Shown here: in pieces, positions 45,107-58,848 of the stretch
How positions within the stretch are numbered: position 1 is the stretch's first letter
Layout of the letters: each line of letters starts with the position of its first letter
DNA from: Fomes fomentarius
Taxonomy: Eukaryota > Basidiomycota > Agaricomycetes > Polyporales > Polyporaceae
Assembly (NCBI GenBank): GCA_022606135.1
Contig: JABYQN010000002.1
Span: 1,488,001-1,552,000, forward strand
Length of the DNA stretch: 64,000 nt
Direction of reading: 5' to 3'
Made by a program: the position numbers and the translations under genes
The notes under the pieces: generated by a model
Databases searched by the model: none
The model's input: the letters and a program-made list of their open reading frames with translations, nothing else
What the model was told of the DNA's origin: nothing

Positions 45107-48100
45107 CTCTCGAGTAACCAGAGACTTCTGGAAATAACGAGCATCAGTTCTCGTGTTGCTGCGGCCTTATAGCTTTCGAGTGCACTTCTAATTGCAACCA
45201 AAGAAGTGTCGTTGCTGAAAGGAAGCCTGTGTCAGATGCTCGCGGTGACTTACAACCACTGACCAGGAATAAGAGCATAGAGCTAATGATAGACACTGGC
45301 ACAAGGGTGGAAGGAAAGTTTCGTAGTTGACAGTGAGCAGATGACCTGGTCATTCTCCGTTCTCAATTACACCAGCCTCCCGGCACTGACTTTTCAGTGT
45401 GGCATCGCACATCTCCGACCGGGCCGCCCCGCAATCCCGTCCCGAGTGGGCTGTGGGCGTTTGACAGTGTAGAATGTTGCGTTGATGGGCCACAACCAAG
45501 TGACGTCTTGGCTGTAGCAGGTCGGTGCCGCCGGGGACATCCTTAACAAGAGTATATAGTGAGTGCCCGCCGTGCTAGCGAAGGTACTCAGCGCTTCAAT
45601 ACCCTCCACGTAGAATGTTGTGCACAACGAACCTGAGCATCAGCGCACCGTGAGATAGAATAAACTCTACCCATACCTATCAGTGGAAGGACTCTTTCAA
45701 AATTCACCGGAGTGCTGCGGTTGTTAATGTGCCCTCAAAAGGACCCTCGAGGGAAGATCATACCTGAGGACTGTCTGAGGATGCTAGAGAGCTAAGTGGC
45801 TAACTCCCGCCATCATCATGATCATCACCAATTACTCCAATGCTGCTGTTTCGATGCCGGGAACACCGAGCTCTTACACGGGCGAATTATACTAGTCGAT
45901 GAGGTGAGAAGAACACGATATAGAAGGTGCAAACCACAACATTCATTGGGTAGAATCGAAGTCAGCGAGTGGAGAAACTTTGAGTGGATTCTAGAGAAGA
46001 CTCGTACGAATGGCGCGAAGTGTGAGCTCGACATCGAAAGACCCCAAGCTTGGACCTCGCGATATTCAATGGTGACACAGCTGCTCCACAGCTTGGTACA
46101 GCGAGTCAATTGTTCAAGCCTGCTTCTGAGATGGATTAGCGTAGTAAACAGGGTGGGCGTTAGCCACTCGAAGGGACTACAATCTGATCAACCAACCACT
46201 CCTCCCTGGAGCCCCGCCAAAATCCGCTATGCATCTGCGGTGCTAGTTATCACGCAAGTTCGAAGCCCGGAGTCGACTTCCGCACCAATGTATCCGTAGT
46301 AGGGTTCTCTCTTATTCCTCCGTACCGACTCGGACCAGCGGTCGAGGGGCGGCCTGTTATTGTTATCCAAACACGGCAGACCCCACTCATCGATGGGGAG
46401 AAACCCACGGCACCCGCCATCACCATTCTATTCACACCGCCGTGCTAAGTATCCACCAGGCGTGGCAACTGGCGCGACGACCATCCGAAGCTTCTCTGAT
46501 CTTGTCCTGGTGCACAGGCGCTACTTCAACCTTGTACTTTGTACTTGGGTGTCAGGAACGACAACGGCAACGGCGAAGCTGCCCGCAAAAAAAAGATGTA
46601 TCACGGAAAAGTAGAGTGCCGCATTCCTGCCGGAGGCTACTGTCGCGCTTCCAGGAGCATCGTCTCGACCATTGGGAAGGAGATGGACCTCTTGCGTGCT
46701 TGGAGGCATCGTAGAAATATTGGAATCTTCCCTATCACTGCCTGCCGTGCCTGCCGGGCAGGAACGTTCGAGCGAGCGAGCTGCCGTATGCGCACACTGA
46801 CCATTGGAGGCAGCGCGACCCGACAGAAAGGAGCCTAGTGACACAACAGTGAGCGGTAGAACTTTCGAAGCGACGACAAGAGCAAAGGGAACTCGCCGAC
46901 ACTGCTGATGTGGCCACTACGCTTGGAAATTCGCGCGCCAGGGAACGAGGAGGCAGTGGAGGAGCCGTCCTATTGCTTATCTCGCGCTCGGTCGTGCGGC
47001 ACGTTCGTCCGAAATTCCTAGCAAATTTCCACCGGGCTCGCGGCTTCGAGGCTGATCCCGAAAGATTTCTCCTGATTCTAGAGGAGACGGCGCGGCTCTG
47101 GATGGGGTCCAAAATACCACGGATATTCGCGAGCCCGTCGTCGGTAGCAGTTGGAACGAGATTGATGGACGGGAGGCGGGAGAGCGGACCGTTGCCTTTT
47201 TGGGCGATCGACGCTGTGATAACGTGTGCTCGTCCACCCAAGACCATCCTGCTGTTGCGATGAGGCTTGTGCTCGTCGTGCGGCCCAGTCTTCAGTCCGA
47301 CAATCATCGTCCCGCCCTCCCGATCTGGGGTGGATAATCTGAACCGCCCACTGAGTCAGTAGACGCAATGCTGTCAGCTCTCGTCATCGGCGGCAGTGAA
47401 TCCGTGCCACCCCGACCGGCAAGTCGCTCCTCATCCCGACCTTCATGGATAAGCACACAAAGTTAGCATTTAGGAATAGCAAATATGCGCCGGCGGCTCA
47501 TGCACACACGATGTGGCCAGTGTGGCCAGCCTATTTCACGCAACACTATCAGACACTTCACGCACGTTCCAAGACAAACAAGGTTTCATAAAGCCTCTTC
47601 CTTGAGCTTGAGACTAAACACATATCCGACTCAGAGCCAACCGGGGCCCTTTCCCGGCACCCCGAGGTGGGGTCACGGAGAGTGCCGTGGATGAAGAGAT
47701 AGAAAACAGACGAACAGGCATACAAACAACATACCGCATCCAATTTGGGCGATCGTCGCCCGTCGCATTCTCATGTCCTCGTATCTTCGGACATGAACCC
47801 GGCTTCCTAGTATTGCAGAAGCATCGGTGCCCGGTACGAGCACCGTCACCGCCCATGCGTCGTCTACGTAGCATGCTTGCTTGCTGCGCGCGTCCTGTGT
47901 GAGGCAAAGTCCGCATGGTGTGAGTCGTCCCTCCGAATAATCGCAAGAAAGATATGATGACGTACTACCCAGTACAGATGTAGACATTCTTCGCTTTGGG
48001 CGATGTCGTGTCTCGCATCTGCGACTTCCGCGATCCACGCTCCACACAGGGGTATGTATTTTCGCCTATTACCCCACACCCGTCGCCCGAAAACTTCGAG

Positions 48101-48600
48101 GAGGGAACGTGGATGTGGCCGCGGAGAGAATAGACGTATCTCCGCAGAAATGTCGGGAAGATCCTCACGTAGTACCTGAATCAAGAACTCGATGATAAGA
48201 TGAACGAGGTTTAGTACCCGTCGTCGTGGCAGCCGCGTGTATTAGACACGGATTCCGCTCCGAGTAGACGCTACACTGCACGATGAATATCCACGGGTTG
48301 CTACGTCTCTAGGGTGACTGGTACAACGCCGTGCTTCTAGCATCTGTGAGCAATGAGCATCACTATCATAGTGAGATATCAGCCTGCTCGACAGAACTTA
48401 AGATCGTCGCATGCAAAGAGGACGAGCTCACCATCTACAATACGTGCCATTTGAGTGTACATTACCAGAAGTATCCCAAAAGCATCACGGCAGTACCATG
48501 TAGGCGCCGCCCTATGCCCGCTTTCCAGACGCGAACAGGACATCAAGTAAGGGAGCTGTGGTCCAGCCAGCAAGTTTCGACATGAACAAACGTAAATCAC
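45107..48600. other. gene-poor region, left part
   Basis: The first 300 bp are the promoter of GH28 copy 2. A stretch at about 46250-46440 reads without stops in more than one frame, with protein-like composition, but I recognise no domain and find no consistent splice model. The frames at 46735-47307 and 47864-48184 (minus strand) are likewise unrecognised. Confidence 0.4.
45410..45432 (-). promoter_or_regulatory. conserved GC-rich block upstream of GH28 copy 2
   Basis: CTCCGACCGGGCCGCCCCGC about 309 bp before the ATG at 45106, matching the block upstream of copy 1. Confidence 0.4.
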
Positions 48601-51600
48601 GACACCACCCGCGTTGAAGGGGGGGCTCGCGGGAGAGCAAATGTCATCCGACGAGTCCCCAGCGCGCCTGCCTTATATCCAAAACAAACCGATCTGCAAA
48701 ATTGAGGCACTGTGCGTCGTGCGGACATACGGATCGCGGAACCGCGGATGCGTACCACCGAGCTGAGGATGCTTCGTTCGGGATGCCTGCCGCGATCCGA
48801 GGGTGACCATGCACAAGATGGAAATCTACGCGTACGACTGATGGCGGGCAGTAGCCGTGACGGGAGGGAAAGCCTTACCTGGAGGATCGTCCTTGTAGTG
48901 CAGATATGATCTACATTATGGTTATGTAGTACCCAAGCTGCTGGACGACGGGAGTGTTGTTCCTATTCTGGCTTCGAAGCGACAATCCTACTGCGCCCGC
49001 ACAACAAGTTGGTCAGCAACGAGAGCTGAGGCGCGCCCCCATGTACGCAAAGCGGGAACTCGCCCGTACCAAATGCATGTGCAATTTATACGAAATCTCA
49101 CCGCTCTGGGCGCACTCTTCACAACACCACCTCGCGCCTGCGGGCAGCGGGGCTGTCGATGTTCGGTGTCAGAGAGCGTACCAGGCACACTAGCCTTGCG
49201 CCAGTTCGCCGGGAAGTTAGTTGGCCGCACAACGTTCACCGTCTGCTTCCACTTTGACCGGCACCATTGAGCGCGGTTCGTGCGAATAACCATATATGCG
49301 TGCAATCTCGCCTTATCGTAACAAGGGGGGCGGCGGGGCCTTCGCCCGCCACTGCTGGCTCCAAGGCTCCGCTCGTTCGACGAAAAGCGCGTAACCGTCT
49401 GCCATGCTCCATGTTCAGGGCGAGCTACATATCAGTTATGCCCCAGTCCCGCGCCTCTCTAATGAAAAAAACCTAGACCACGCACCGAAGCACGCGCGTG
49501 AGAGCACCCGAACGAGGGAAGCTCGTATCGGCCGAGGACAATGGCGATACCGCTCGATGGATACCCACCGGCATGGTCGAGAGAAGGCGACAGGGAAGGA
49601 AGGGCTGCGAAGGCGGTGGGAGCAGTGCCTCCCGTGCTGCGCACGCGGGTACGTCATGAGAGGGGGAGCTGTGAAGAGGCGAGAATGATGAGCTTGCGAG
49701 TGTATCCAGTGTTCTTCTTCTGTCTTCTTGATGGGTTACTATACTGCCGTACGTAACGCGCTTGGTTCACAGGGAGTTTAACGAAGCGTTCACCTAGTCG
49801 TCGAGCGGCCGGCCAGAGATGGTACAAGGGCGCGCGGACGCGCTAGTGGCGGCACGACGACATAGGATCACTCTGATTCACGCACGAACGAGATGTGCGA
49901 AAATGGAAAGTCGAAAAGAAGTCGATAGTCGGGCGTGAGACGCAGGTACGGCTCAGCGCTCGATGTCAACCTCAGGGACCCGGGCAAGATTGACGACGGG
50001 CAGTGGGACTGTCGCCAATACAGGCGCAATGATAGACGTACTGAGCATCATACATGTCGGAGCGCAGCGCCGCCCGCATCGGAGCGCCGCCATCCTGCAT
50101 TACTGAGGCGTCCTCGCCAGGCGATGTTGCTGATATTCGAGATTGGGGATTGGAGAGAAGTTGAGCATGTGGATGAACCGCTGCCGGCGCGTTATGGTTG
50201 ACTTGAAATCGAGCGATGCATTTCTTCCAAGCTTGAACACGGGCGTAAGACCAGAGCCGAGGCCTATAGGGGTGTCGTACCATGCACGCCTGCAGGGATG
50301 CGGGCGGAGGAAGCTGGCATCTTGGGGTGACGACCAGAACGGACGAACAAGCGGAGATAATGGGCATGGCAGTGTGAGATTCCCCCTCGCTCACGAGAAG
50401 CTCCCATCCGTGCACCGCAACGCCTTCGTCAGCAGCATTCCCGTTTTCTGCTTTGATCAGAACGGCAACCAGACCTCGCATGCGAGCAGAACCGCAGCGT
50501 TCTGGGAATTCGCGCACATTATGCATACAATACAATGCGGCCTGATCGCTCTTAACGCGGACATTTGATCGCACACGTCCACATAGTTGCCAGAGGCCAC
50601 GGTTGTGCTGGGGTGCTATCATCCGTGACGTGTGTGCGCGAGACGCGATAGGACGAAGATGCTTCGTTCGACGTTTCGATCGCCTCCGTGCGTGTGGGCT
50701 TCGTCCGACGGAGTTGGTATGGAAGGCCACGACGGGATGGGATGGAATGCCGTCAAGGCGCTCCGGGGTCAGTCACTCCGAGTCTAGGCCGCGGCCATGC
50801 CCCTACATGAGCGAGGGTGTGTCGAGGACGACCTTGTCTGTGTGAGAGAGGACAGTGATCACTGTGCGCAACTCACTGGGTATCGACGGTTGGTATAGGG
50901 CATCTGACAAGGCCACGCGTGATGTATGCGGCATAAGACATGTCGGAGGACAATGAGACGATCTATATTTTGTGATGTGAGAGTCATAGACGTTCGAAGG
51001 GAAAGCCGTGGTCGAGCGCGGTAAGCGAGACGCAGAATCTGATACGCACCTCGGGCACAGAACCGACCGCTAGCGGAGGAGGACCCTGCATAGTGCACTT
51101 CCCAGCCAACTCCGAACACGAACTGAAGCCCATCGCCCTCCGGCTACCCGACATTGCGAGTTGAGTTATGCCGAAACTCGGACTCGGACTCGTCTCCGAG
51201 GCCACGACTGCACCCCCGGAGGTCGAGCAGGTGCCCGTTAGTCGTTCCAGAGCGCAAGACGCATACGCACACAAAACCTTGAGTGAACGGGGTCCAAATC
51301 CCAGTGTCCAGTATCCAGTGTCCAGTGACGACCGAGCAACCCAGCTCGTCCGAAGCAACACCTCGAGGCGCGTCGGAGCGCCCGACGTCCCAACGGATCG
51401 GGGTCAGCGGACTGGGCACACGCTTCGGCGACGGGATGGAGGAGCTGCCAGCTGATCAGGCATCCACCTCCTCGCGTCCGTCTGACGTCTGTCGCTTCGC
51501 ACAGCGGCATAGAGGCTTCTCGCAGCTTCTCACGTCGTTCTCCCGCGGTGACACGACGATTGACTGGCAGAGACTGCGCCCAGGCGCAGCGCGTGGGTTG

Positions 51601-54600
51601 GTCGTGTGGCCACATTGTCGCCTTTTTCGGGGCACGCGCGCGCTCGCGAGAATTCTCAAGGACCTGATGAACCTAATGGGCAATATCAATAACGAGCGAC
51701 AGGCGAATATTTGGACAGTGGGGGCCACGAGTGCATGACCAAGAAGGAGTGGGGGAGGGTTGCTGCGCCGGGCTTAGATATGATCTCGTCATTGCCAGTG
51801 CCAAATGCGAGCGCGAGTGAAGAGAGCCACCGGGTGGTAAATGAAAGCGGGCGTGCCTGGGCGAGACAGCGCCATAGGGACGGATCGCCTTCTGTCGACG
51901 GGATCTAGTCGCTCTGATGACCACGTCCATGTCCATGTCCACTGACCGGTGACCAGTAATGGCATGCTAACCCCAATTGCAGGCTCCAGCTGCTGTACGT
52001 ATACGTATACGTCAGTACGTGAACACTGCGTGGCAATCGGTCGAGCTCTGGAGCTTACGTCGTACAAGTCGTCGTCGGACGTCGTTCGACCCTCAGATCC
52101 TCTCCCCCCTGCGAATCTCAGAACGGAAGAAATCAGATCTTCTTCTTTCTCTCCGCTCCGTATGCGCTGCATTGATTGTGTCGTTGTGCCCTTTGCGCTC
52201 GTCCGACCCACATACCGCGGGCGTTGGCAACAGCCCCGCCAAACGCGTCTTGGCGCGCAGGCTTCGAAAGAGGGTAGCAATTTGACGAGCTTCGCTGGCG
52301 AAGCGACGCTAGCGTGACATGGTGAGTGAGGGGAGGCAATAGCACTGGCACTATGGCAGAGGGCGACGCTTCCGTTAGTCCTCTATCGCGCTGGTGCCCA
52401 GTGCCCACTGTCGCTCACCTAGGGTCCTAAAAGACAGCGATTGCTCCCCGGTCGTTCTACAGTGACGCGTGAAGACAAAGAGAGAAAGAACTCGTAGCGC
52501 ATAGGAGCAAGCCCGACTAGAAGACTTGTGAGGCGGCAGAAGTCTGGTATGCGTCGGCCGCGGTGGTCAGACTACGTAGGTCAGGAACCTGATCTAACGA
52601 GCGCTTGAATGCTTGAGTGTAATGTATTATCAGTGCGCATCCGTTCACAAGGACTGAATAGCAAAGATTGCTGCCAATACTGTCTGCATGCGTCATGGAA
52701 TACATCATGAGATGCATGGGGGCAGCACACTCCAAAGAACATCTGGGGCGGACTGGGGGGCGGAACGGAACAGAGAAACGCATCCAGTTAACGTTAACGC
52801 GCACAACTCCACTCTTCTAGCTTCTCGAACTAACGCCAATCGCCCGCCGACGGCACGATATCGCTCGCGCACACGCGAAGAGGGCGGAGTTACCGTCAGA
52901 ACGTAGAAAAAGGAACGGGAAAAACAAGGGGATGGGGGATGGGGGGCGAGAGCAGGATTGATGAGAAAGACCTCTATCTCACAAACTCGCACACAAAACG
53001 TTCTCACATCGCGTTCGCCTTGCACAGCAGTTGCACACCGTCTCCCCGACGCGGACGGCGACTGACAAGTCCGTCAAGGAGCACTTGGCAGTCTTGGATG
53101 TTATGCGATGTGCGAGCATAGCTTCAATTCGAGCGTCGAAGTGTGCTGCTGTGGCCACACGGACGCGATGCTTCGGAATTCTCGAATTGTGGCGCACCAT
53201 GGTACCCAGTAGTCGCCTGATGGACGGACGAACCACGTTATGCCATGCCATGCCTTCTTTCCCCGCAGTCACCCCCGAACCACGGTCACTCGCTCACGCT
53301 CAGATCTCGAGTCTGCGAGGTGGCGAGAGGCCGCTGGGCGATGAGCGCTAGGGCAATGGGGTACTGAGTATGTGGTGACGGAAGAATCGACGCTGGACAG
53401 TCCTGGGACAGCCAGCCGCGAGAGAAGCGATCACGATGCACCAGTGGTCGACACAATCCGTACGTAAACCACTCAATGGCCCTGCCAGCCACCGTGGGCC
53501 GTGGCCCAAGAAGGGCCTTGCTGCATTCCGTGCAGTCCCATCAGGCCACTGGGCAGCGGGGCTGCCGCACAGGCCACACTTCTGGTGTCGCGACGGGATT
53601 CACAGAATTCACAGAAGGCGGCGAAAAACAGGGGGGTGATGCCACGGCATGGGAAGTTGTCAATGGAGCGGAGTGGCCATCATCACGCACCTGGTCCTGT
53701 GTACTATTCGTTATACATCTAGATCCTGCGCTGCAGCTAGGAGCAACTCCAACGAGATCCTCCCCAACATTCTCATGCTCCCGGACGGCGACGGTAGTTG
53801 CACTTGTAGTGCGAGGCGCGCACAGCGACGGGTGCTCCGAGTATGTGCACGAGAGGTGGTGAGACGTAGTCATGCTCGCTCAGAGTATACGCGTCTCAGA
53901 CAGCACCCCGATCCACAGGCCAGAGTCCAGACCGTCCCCGAAGCTCTCGTCCAGTCAGCCAACTGCAAAATTGAGCAACAATGGTACTGGATGACTGGGT
54001 GACTGGTCAAGCGACCGTGCTGAGTGATGGGGTATTTCCCAGTACGGCGCGTGTGAGAGTATGAGGGGCCCTTCTAGGTCAGAATTCGAGTATCTGCCGC
54101 CTGCGCGCGTCCCAGCGTAGAAGCCGCCGGGATGTGGCAGCGGCCACTGGTGGGAAGAATTTCAAGAAATCTTACCGCAGGACCCTCTCGACATTGGACT
54201 GTCGAGCGTCCATGAGCGGTATCGCGCGCGTCCCGGTGCCCAGGATTACTGTGCGATAATCAATTCGGAATACCTGTGGACCGACGACCGTCGGAAAGAG
54301 CGGCCTGTCGCCGTAGGCTTAGCTGTGAAGGGACGTCGACGAATGGATGGATGGATGGATACGTCAACGAACCTCCTTCTCCTGGTTCTCTGAGTGATGC
54401 GAATCGGTTACGGTTACGGCTTCGGTTACGATTGTGGTGATGGAGACTTCGGGGACCATGGCGCTGCTACCAGAAAATTCGAGTACTTGACATGAGGAGA
54501 AGAAGCAGGAGGATCAAGGGGGAATCGGGGCCAGGATGGTATAGAAAAGTCAAGACTGTTAGAGGAATTTGGCGCGAGAAGGGCCAGTCAATCTGGAATA

Positions 54601-55204
54601 GAGACCGCACGTACTTGAAGGAGACACTTGGAAGCCAGATACGCTATGCACAGCAGTGAGAAGTTACAGGGACGAGCGGACTGTCGTTCGATGATATGGA
54701 CGGAGTGAGAAGGGGCATCCCTGACCTATCTTGGCGGAGGCGTGGACGGAAGGTGGGATGAGAAAGGAGGGGGAGCTGCGGTGTACGTTGGACAGATAGA
54801 TAAGCCCAACACGGAGGCTTCTCAGACGAGGAATACAGCAGAGATATATTCCGGACATAGAGTATTACAAGAACGAGATGAGAACACGAAAAGCAAGCAA
54901 GAGTCCGTGCAGTACGCACACGCATCATGGCGGGAAAGGCGCTGTTAGAACGCGACGCGTCGGGACGCAATACCTCTCTCATGCCAAAACGCGTACGTAA
55001 AGCGTGTGGGAGAGACTAATTTCGTATAAACAGTCTAATATGGGAATTCCCCCAAGGTTCGTAGACGTCGGCCATCGTGATCGGCATTCAGTAAATCTGG
55101 GACTAGCGCCCCCATCTACGATCCAACGTACTAAATTGCAGATTGATGGTACCGATTTGTCAAGGCGGCTGACCATGTCTGAGATGCCGGGATTACCGCA
55201 ACGC
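48601..55204. other. gene-poor region, right part
   Basis: Many short frames overlap on both strands without domain or intron pattern. The longest (49972-50730, minus) opens with GTG and has no recognisable feature, so it is not called. Small tandem repeats occur: ATGG units at 54343-54360 and CGGTTACGGTTACGG near 54406. No tRNA-like fold was found by eye. Confidence 0.4.
54343..54360 (+). repeat. ATGG microsatellite
   Basis: Four full ATGG units plus AT. Confidence 0.8.
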
Positions 55205-55840
55205 TCAGAGCGACTCCGAGTCCGACCTGTGTTGCAGAAGGATGAAGCGGGCACAAACTGACTCTGACTGTAGATGACGCGGGCGACTGTATGTGGATCT
55301 GTCAATGGAATGGCGTAGAGATATCGCGAATGGCCGCGAGGCAGGACGCAATTGAACAACACGAGCGACGGGGGGATGGTGCGATGGAGTTGAATTCGGA
55401 GCCTGAAACAGGCAGCCTGGGCACTGGAATCCGGGACGACGACGCGAGGGAGAATGGAGCGCCAAGCAGACATCAGGGAATTGTGATGTGTCGCGAGAAA
55501 TTAGAATGCTGGCTAAGTACTCGACGGACGGAAGACACGGAGGCGTCGGAGTCGGAGGAAATTGGAAAAGAGGAATGGACGGTGGGTGGGATGGAAAGAG
55601 AAGGCGGGGAGAATTGGGGAGAATTGGGGAGAATTGCACAGGAGAGTGTGCGAGAAGATTGCCAGATATCTGGCGCAGGTGAAGGGCGATAGGAGGTCGG
55701 ACCTGGCCCAAGGTGGAGTGGGAGCTACCTAGGTTGTGCGCCAACGCAGCGAGCGTCCCCGCTGTGCGCGACGAGGAGCGCGTCGTCGAGTGCGGCGCGC
55801 AGGGTACATAGTGCGTGGATCCAGTAAGTATGGAGGACAT
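55205..55840 (-). CDS. weak Pro/Ser-rich open frame
   Basis: ATG-initiated frame of 211 codons ending 5' of the glycogen-targeting gene and divergent from it. The composition is dominated by Pro, Ser, His and Arg and no domain is visible. It contains the 10-bp tandem repeat at 55607-55636 in translated form. It may be a chance frame in a pyrimidine-rich promoter region. Confidence 0.2.
   Translation of the reverse strand: MSSILTGSTHYVPCAPHSTTRSSSRTAGTLAALAHNLGSSHSTLGQVRPPIALHLRQISGNLLAHSPVQFSPILPNSPRLLFPSHPPSIPLFQFPPTPTPPCLPSVEYLASILISRDTSQFPDVCLALHSPSRRRPGFQCPGCLFQAPNSTPSHHPPVARVVQLRPASRPFAISLRHSIDRSTYSRPRHLQSESVCARFILLQHRSDSESL
55607..55636 (+). repeat. 10-bp tandem repeat
   Basis: Three copies of a GGGGAGAATT-type unit. 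Confidence 0.75.
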
Positions 55841-56001
55841 ACGATTGGAATGACATCACGCCTTAATCTGGAAGGGGCGATAAACAAAGGAGAGACTCTG
55901 GGCCTCAACCTGAAAATCCCTGGGCGAGAGGCGCTTCCCTTCTGGGTTCGTTGATATAGCTCGCTCCTCTCATCTTATCCCCCAGAGCGATAGCCATAGC
56001 C

Positions 56002-58848
56002 ATGCCCTACGCCGGCCCCTCAGACGCTTCCTCCACCCAGACTGCGACCGTCCGTGCCTCCCACCACCGTCGCACTCGCTCCTCCGGCAACTTCTCCGAT
56101 GAGCGCGGCCCCGGTGCCTTCGCTGGCCTCGGTCACCTCCCCCGCCTCAACAAGAAGGCCGTCTTTCACATCAACGACAACGACGATGACAACCTTGATG
56201 ACAACGACCGTCCATCCTATCCCACCAGCTATGCCACCCCCTACACCCCACTCAACTCCCTCCGCCTCTCCATGAACGTCGGCAAGTTCTCCCCCTCCAT
56301 CCAGCCCCCTCCACGCATCGACATCCCACAGTTCGAGCCGCCTACCGCTGTCCCCTTCCCCACCTCCTCTCCCTCCTCCCCTTCTACAGCCCACTCCCCG
56401 TTCAACCCTCGTGCATCCTGGTCTACTGTCTCGACAAGGTCTAGCATTTCACTTCCTCGCACTCCCTCCACCCCCATCATCCTCTCCAACGGCAAGCCCC
56501 TCAAGTCCTCTCTCAAGTGTTCTGCGTCTTCTCCCAACATCTCAGACCTTCCTATCAAGCACCTTCGCGCCCAGTCCGCTCCTTCCACCCCTAGCTCCGC
56601 GAAGAATGTTCACTTTGCAGAGAAGGACCAAGGCCTGGAGATGATTCGCGTCTTCAACCGTACCGGCAAGCCTGCTTCTCTCTCCAAGCCTCCGGGCGAT
56701 GAGACGGAGACGGAGACTGAAGCTGAGAGCAGCTCTTACCCCTTCCCTTCTCTCTCCACTACACCCATCTTGTCTGCCTCATCCGCCGCACTTGTACACG
56801 AGATCGACCCGAGCGCTCAACGGACGAGCCCGGTACCGAAACTTAACCCGTCCCCTTATGCGAACGTCTTTCTCGAGACTCTCTCGCTCCCCAAGACCCG
56901 CCCACCCACACTAAGGGGGACGATCCTGGTACGAAACGTGGCGTTCGAGAAGACCGTCGCAGTCCGCTTCACGCTCGACGAGTGGCAAACGACCAGCGAG
57001 GTGATGTGCAAACACGTAGTCAGCCTACCCGGCCTCCCGCCCCCGTTCCCGCGCGCACGCACCATGGGCGACGTCGCAGGGACCATCGCGTCCGGAAAGC
57101 CGGTCGAGGACGAGAAAGAGAGCGCAGCCCCGAGTTGGGATCGCTTCAGGTACGTACAGATCGTCGGTCTCCCTGATTGGACTTCCGGCTCAGATCTCCG
57201 CGCAGTTTTACGGTCCGCCTGGAGGACTACGAGGCGAAGCTCGCCGACCGTACCCTTTATCTCGTCGTTCGGTATAACCCCGGCTGCGGCGGTGAGTGGT
57301 GGGACAACAACGACAATTCGAACTATCGGGTCGGCTTCCGACGGGCAGCGGCTTCACCGTTACCGTCCCCTGCTATCGGTGTCGCCCATTCACAGCAGCG
57401 CACGTTCAGCGCTCCGACCACACTCCGTACGACGCCGACAACGGGCAAGGTGTCGCCGTTCAGCCCACCAACGAGGCAGCTCGCCCCCGCCCCGCCTCAG
57501 ATCTCCAAGAGCTATTCTTTACCCTTCCCTTCGAACGTCGCTTCGCTTGCGGAGCGGGCTCAGAGGGAACGAGAAGGAATGTCTGAGAAGGGCCTCGGCA
57601 TCCCCACCGCGGCTTACCTGTCGAAGAAGTTGAGCTTGAGCAACTACGTTGCCCCTTCAGCGCAGGTGGCGACGCCGCCGATAACTCCCCCCGGCACTGT
57701 ACGCATGCGCAGTGCAAGTCTTCCCACCGACGCAGGCCTCAGCGCGGATGAACCGAAGCAGGTCGCTCCGAGCGACGAGAAGCCAGAAGATAAGAACACA
57801 GGCGCGAGTGCAAGCGCGACTAGGCCGGCATTGACGTACCGCGCTACCATCGTCCACGGCCACCCTGCGACCGCGGTCGAGACCGCGCGTCCTCCCTCGC
57901 CTTCTGCTTCTGCTTCTACCTCTTCTCAGCCCGTGCTGTCGCCGCTGTCATCGATACCGGGCCTCACGGTGAGTGGACTTGCCAAACAGGCACCGTTATC
58001 CGGCCTGTCGTCGTATGGCTACGGCTTTGACGGCGGCAGCACATTAGGGTACGCTCGTCCCCAGCTTCTGAGTCCGCCGCGGTCGAAGGAGAGCAGCCCG
58101 GCGTCGAGTGGGCACAATAGCCCGAGGCGTGAGGGCAGCCCCGTGCGGCTAGGCTTATCTTCGCTGGGTTTGGAGGTGCCGAAGAACGTCCGTATGGAGA
58201 CGAAGGAGGATTCCGACTCGGAATCAGAGGACGACGACATGGAAGCTAGCGAGAAGGAGCAGGGGACGTCTGTCACCTCGTTAAGCCAGGCGGTGCGCGA
58301 CCTCGGGTTGAACCTCTCACCGAGCGCAACGTTGAACGCGAACGCGCGGGTGGATACGAGCGACCCGAGTTACGCCGCGCTGCTCCGGCAGTGGTGCTTT
58401 GCGCAGAGCTCGCCGCCTGCGCCCGCGCCGTCCGGCGGTGGTGCGTCGTCGGCGTCGCCGAGTCTGCAGTCGCCGAGTCCGAAACCTGTGGGCCCGGTGA
58501 CAATGCGCAGTGGGGAGACACCGTCGGCGCAGAAGGTTGGGTTTGGGCATGGTGCGGGGTATGGGTTCCCAGGGTTCAGCTTTGGACTGCCGGATGCTGG
58601 TATGGTTGGAGGTGAGTGTCAGTAACATTTTGCGCTCGATGTCGTGAACCGGGGTGAGGTGGGACAGCATGCGGAGATGCGGGGAGATATACGAGACGAG
58701 GAGCATGGTCTGTGCTCTGCTCGTCGCCTCTTCAACGACAAGGATTGTCGGACCATAAGCTCTGCTCTGTCTTCGTTTACGTTTGAGTCGCCCATGTTTG
58801 TTGATTGAGGCTGACCGTGACCTTGTTTTTGCAGCGCATATGGGGTAG
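56002..58848 (+). CDS. CBM21 glycogen-targeting regulatory subunit of protein phosphatase 1
   Basis: Brings type 1 phosphatase to glycogen particles (the Gac1/Pig family role). Three exons with agreeing phases: 56002-57149, 57206-58611 and 58835-58848, giving 855 residues. A long Ser/Pro-rich N-terminus leads to KNVHFAEKDQGLEMIRVF (about residues 202-219), where NVHF is the RVxF-type PP1-docking motif. The CBM21 domain follows: FLETLSLPKTRPPTLRGTI, VRNVAFEKTVAVRFTLDEW, then across the 56-bp intron WDRF-SFTVRLEDYE, LYLVVRYNPG and GEWWDNNDNSNYRVGF. The C-terminal half is disordered and Ser/Pro-rich, with an acidic patch (EDSDSESEDDDMEASE). The last exon adds only the end of GMVGAHMG. No signal peptide; cytosolic. 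The 223-bp last intron is unusually long for this window. Confidence 0.9.

Noticed and set aside
49972..50730. 252-codon open frame on the minus strand
   Set aside because: It opens with GTG, lacks any domain or splice pattern, and overlaps several other frames of similar size; likely a chance frame in GC-rich DNA.
54405..54432. CGGTTACGG repeats as a possible telomere-like or hAT subterminal array
   Set aside because: Too few units, not TTAGGG, and no inverted partner or flanking target duplication nearby.
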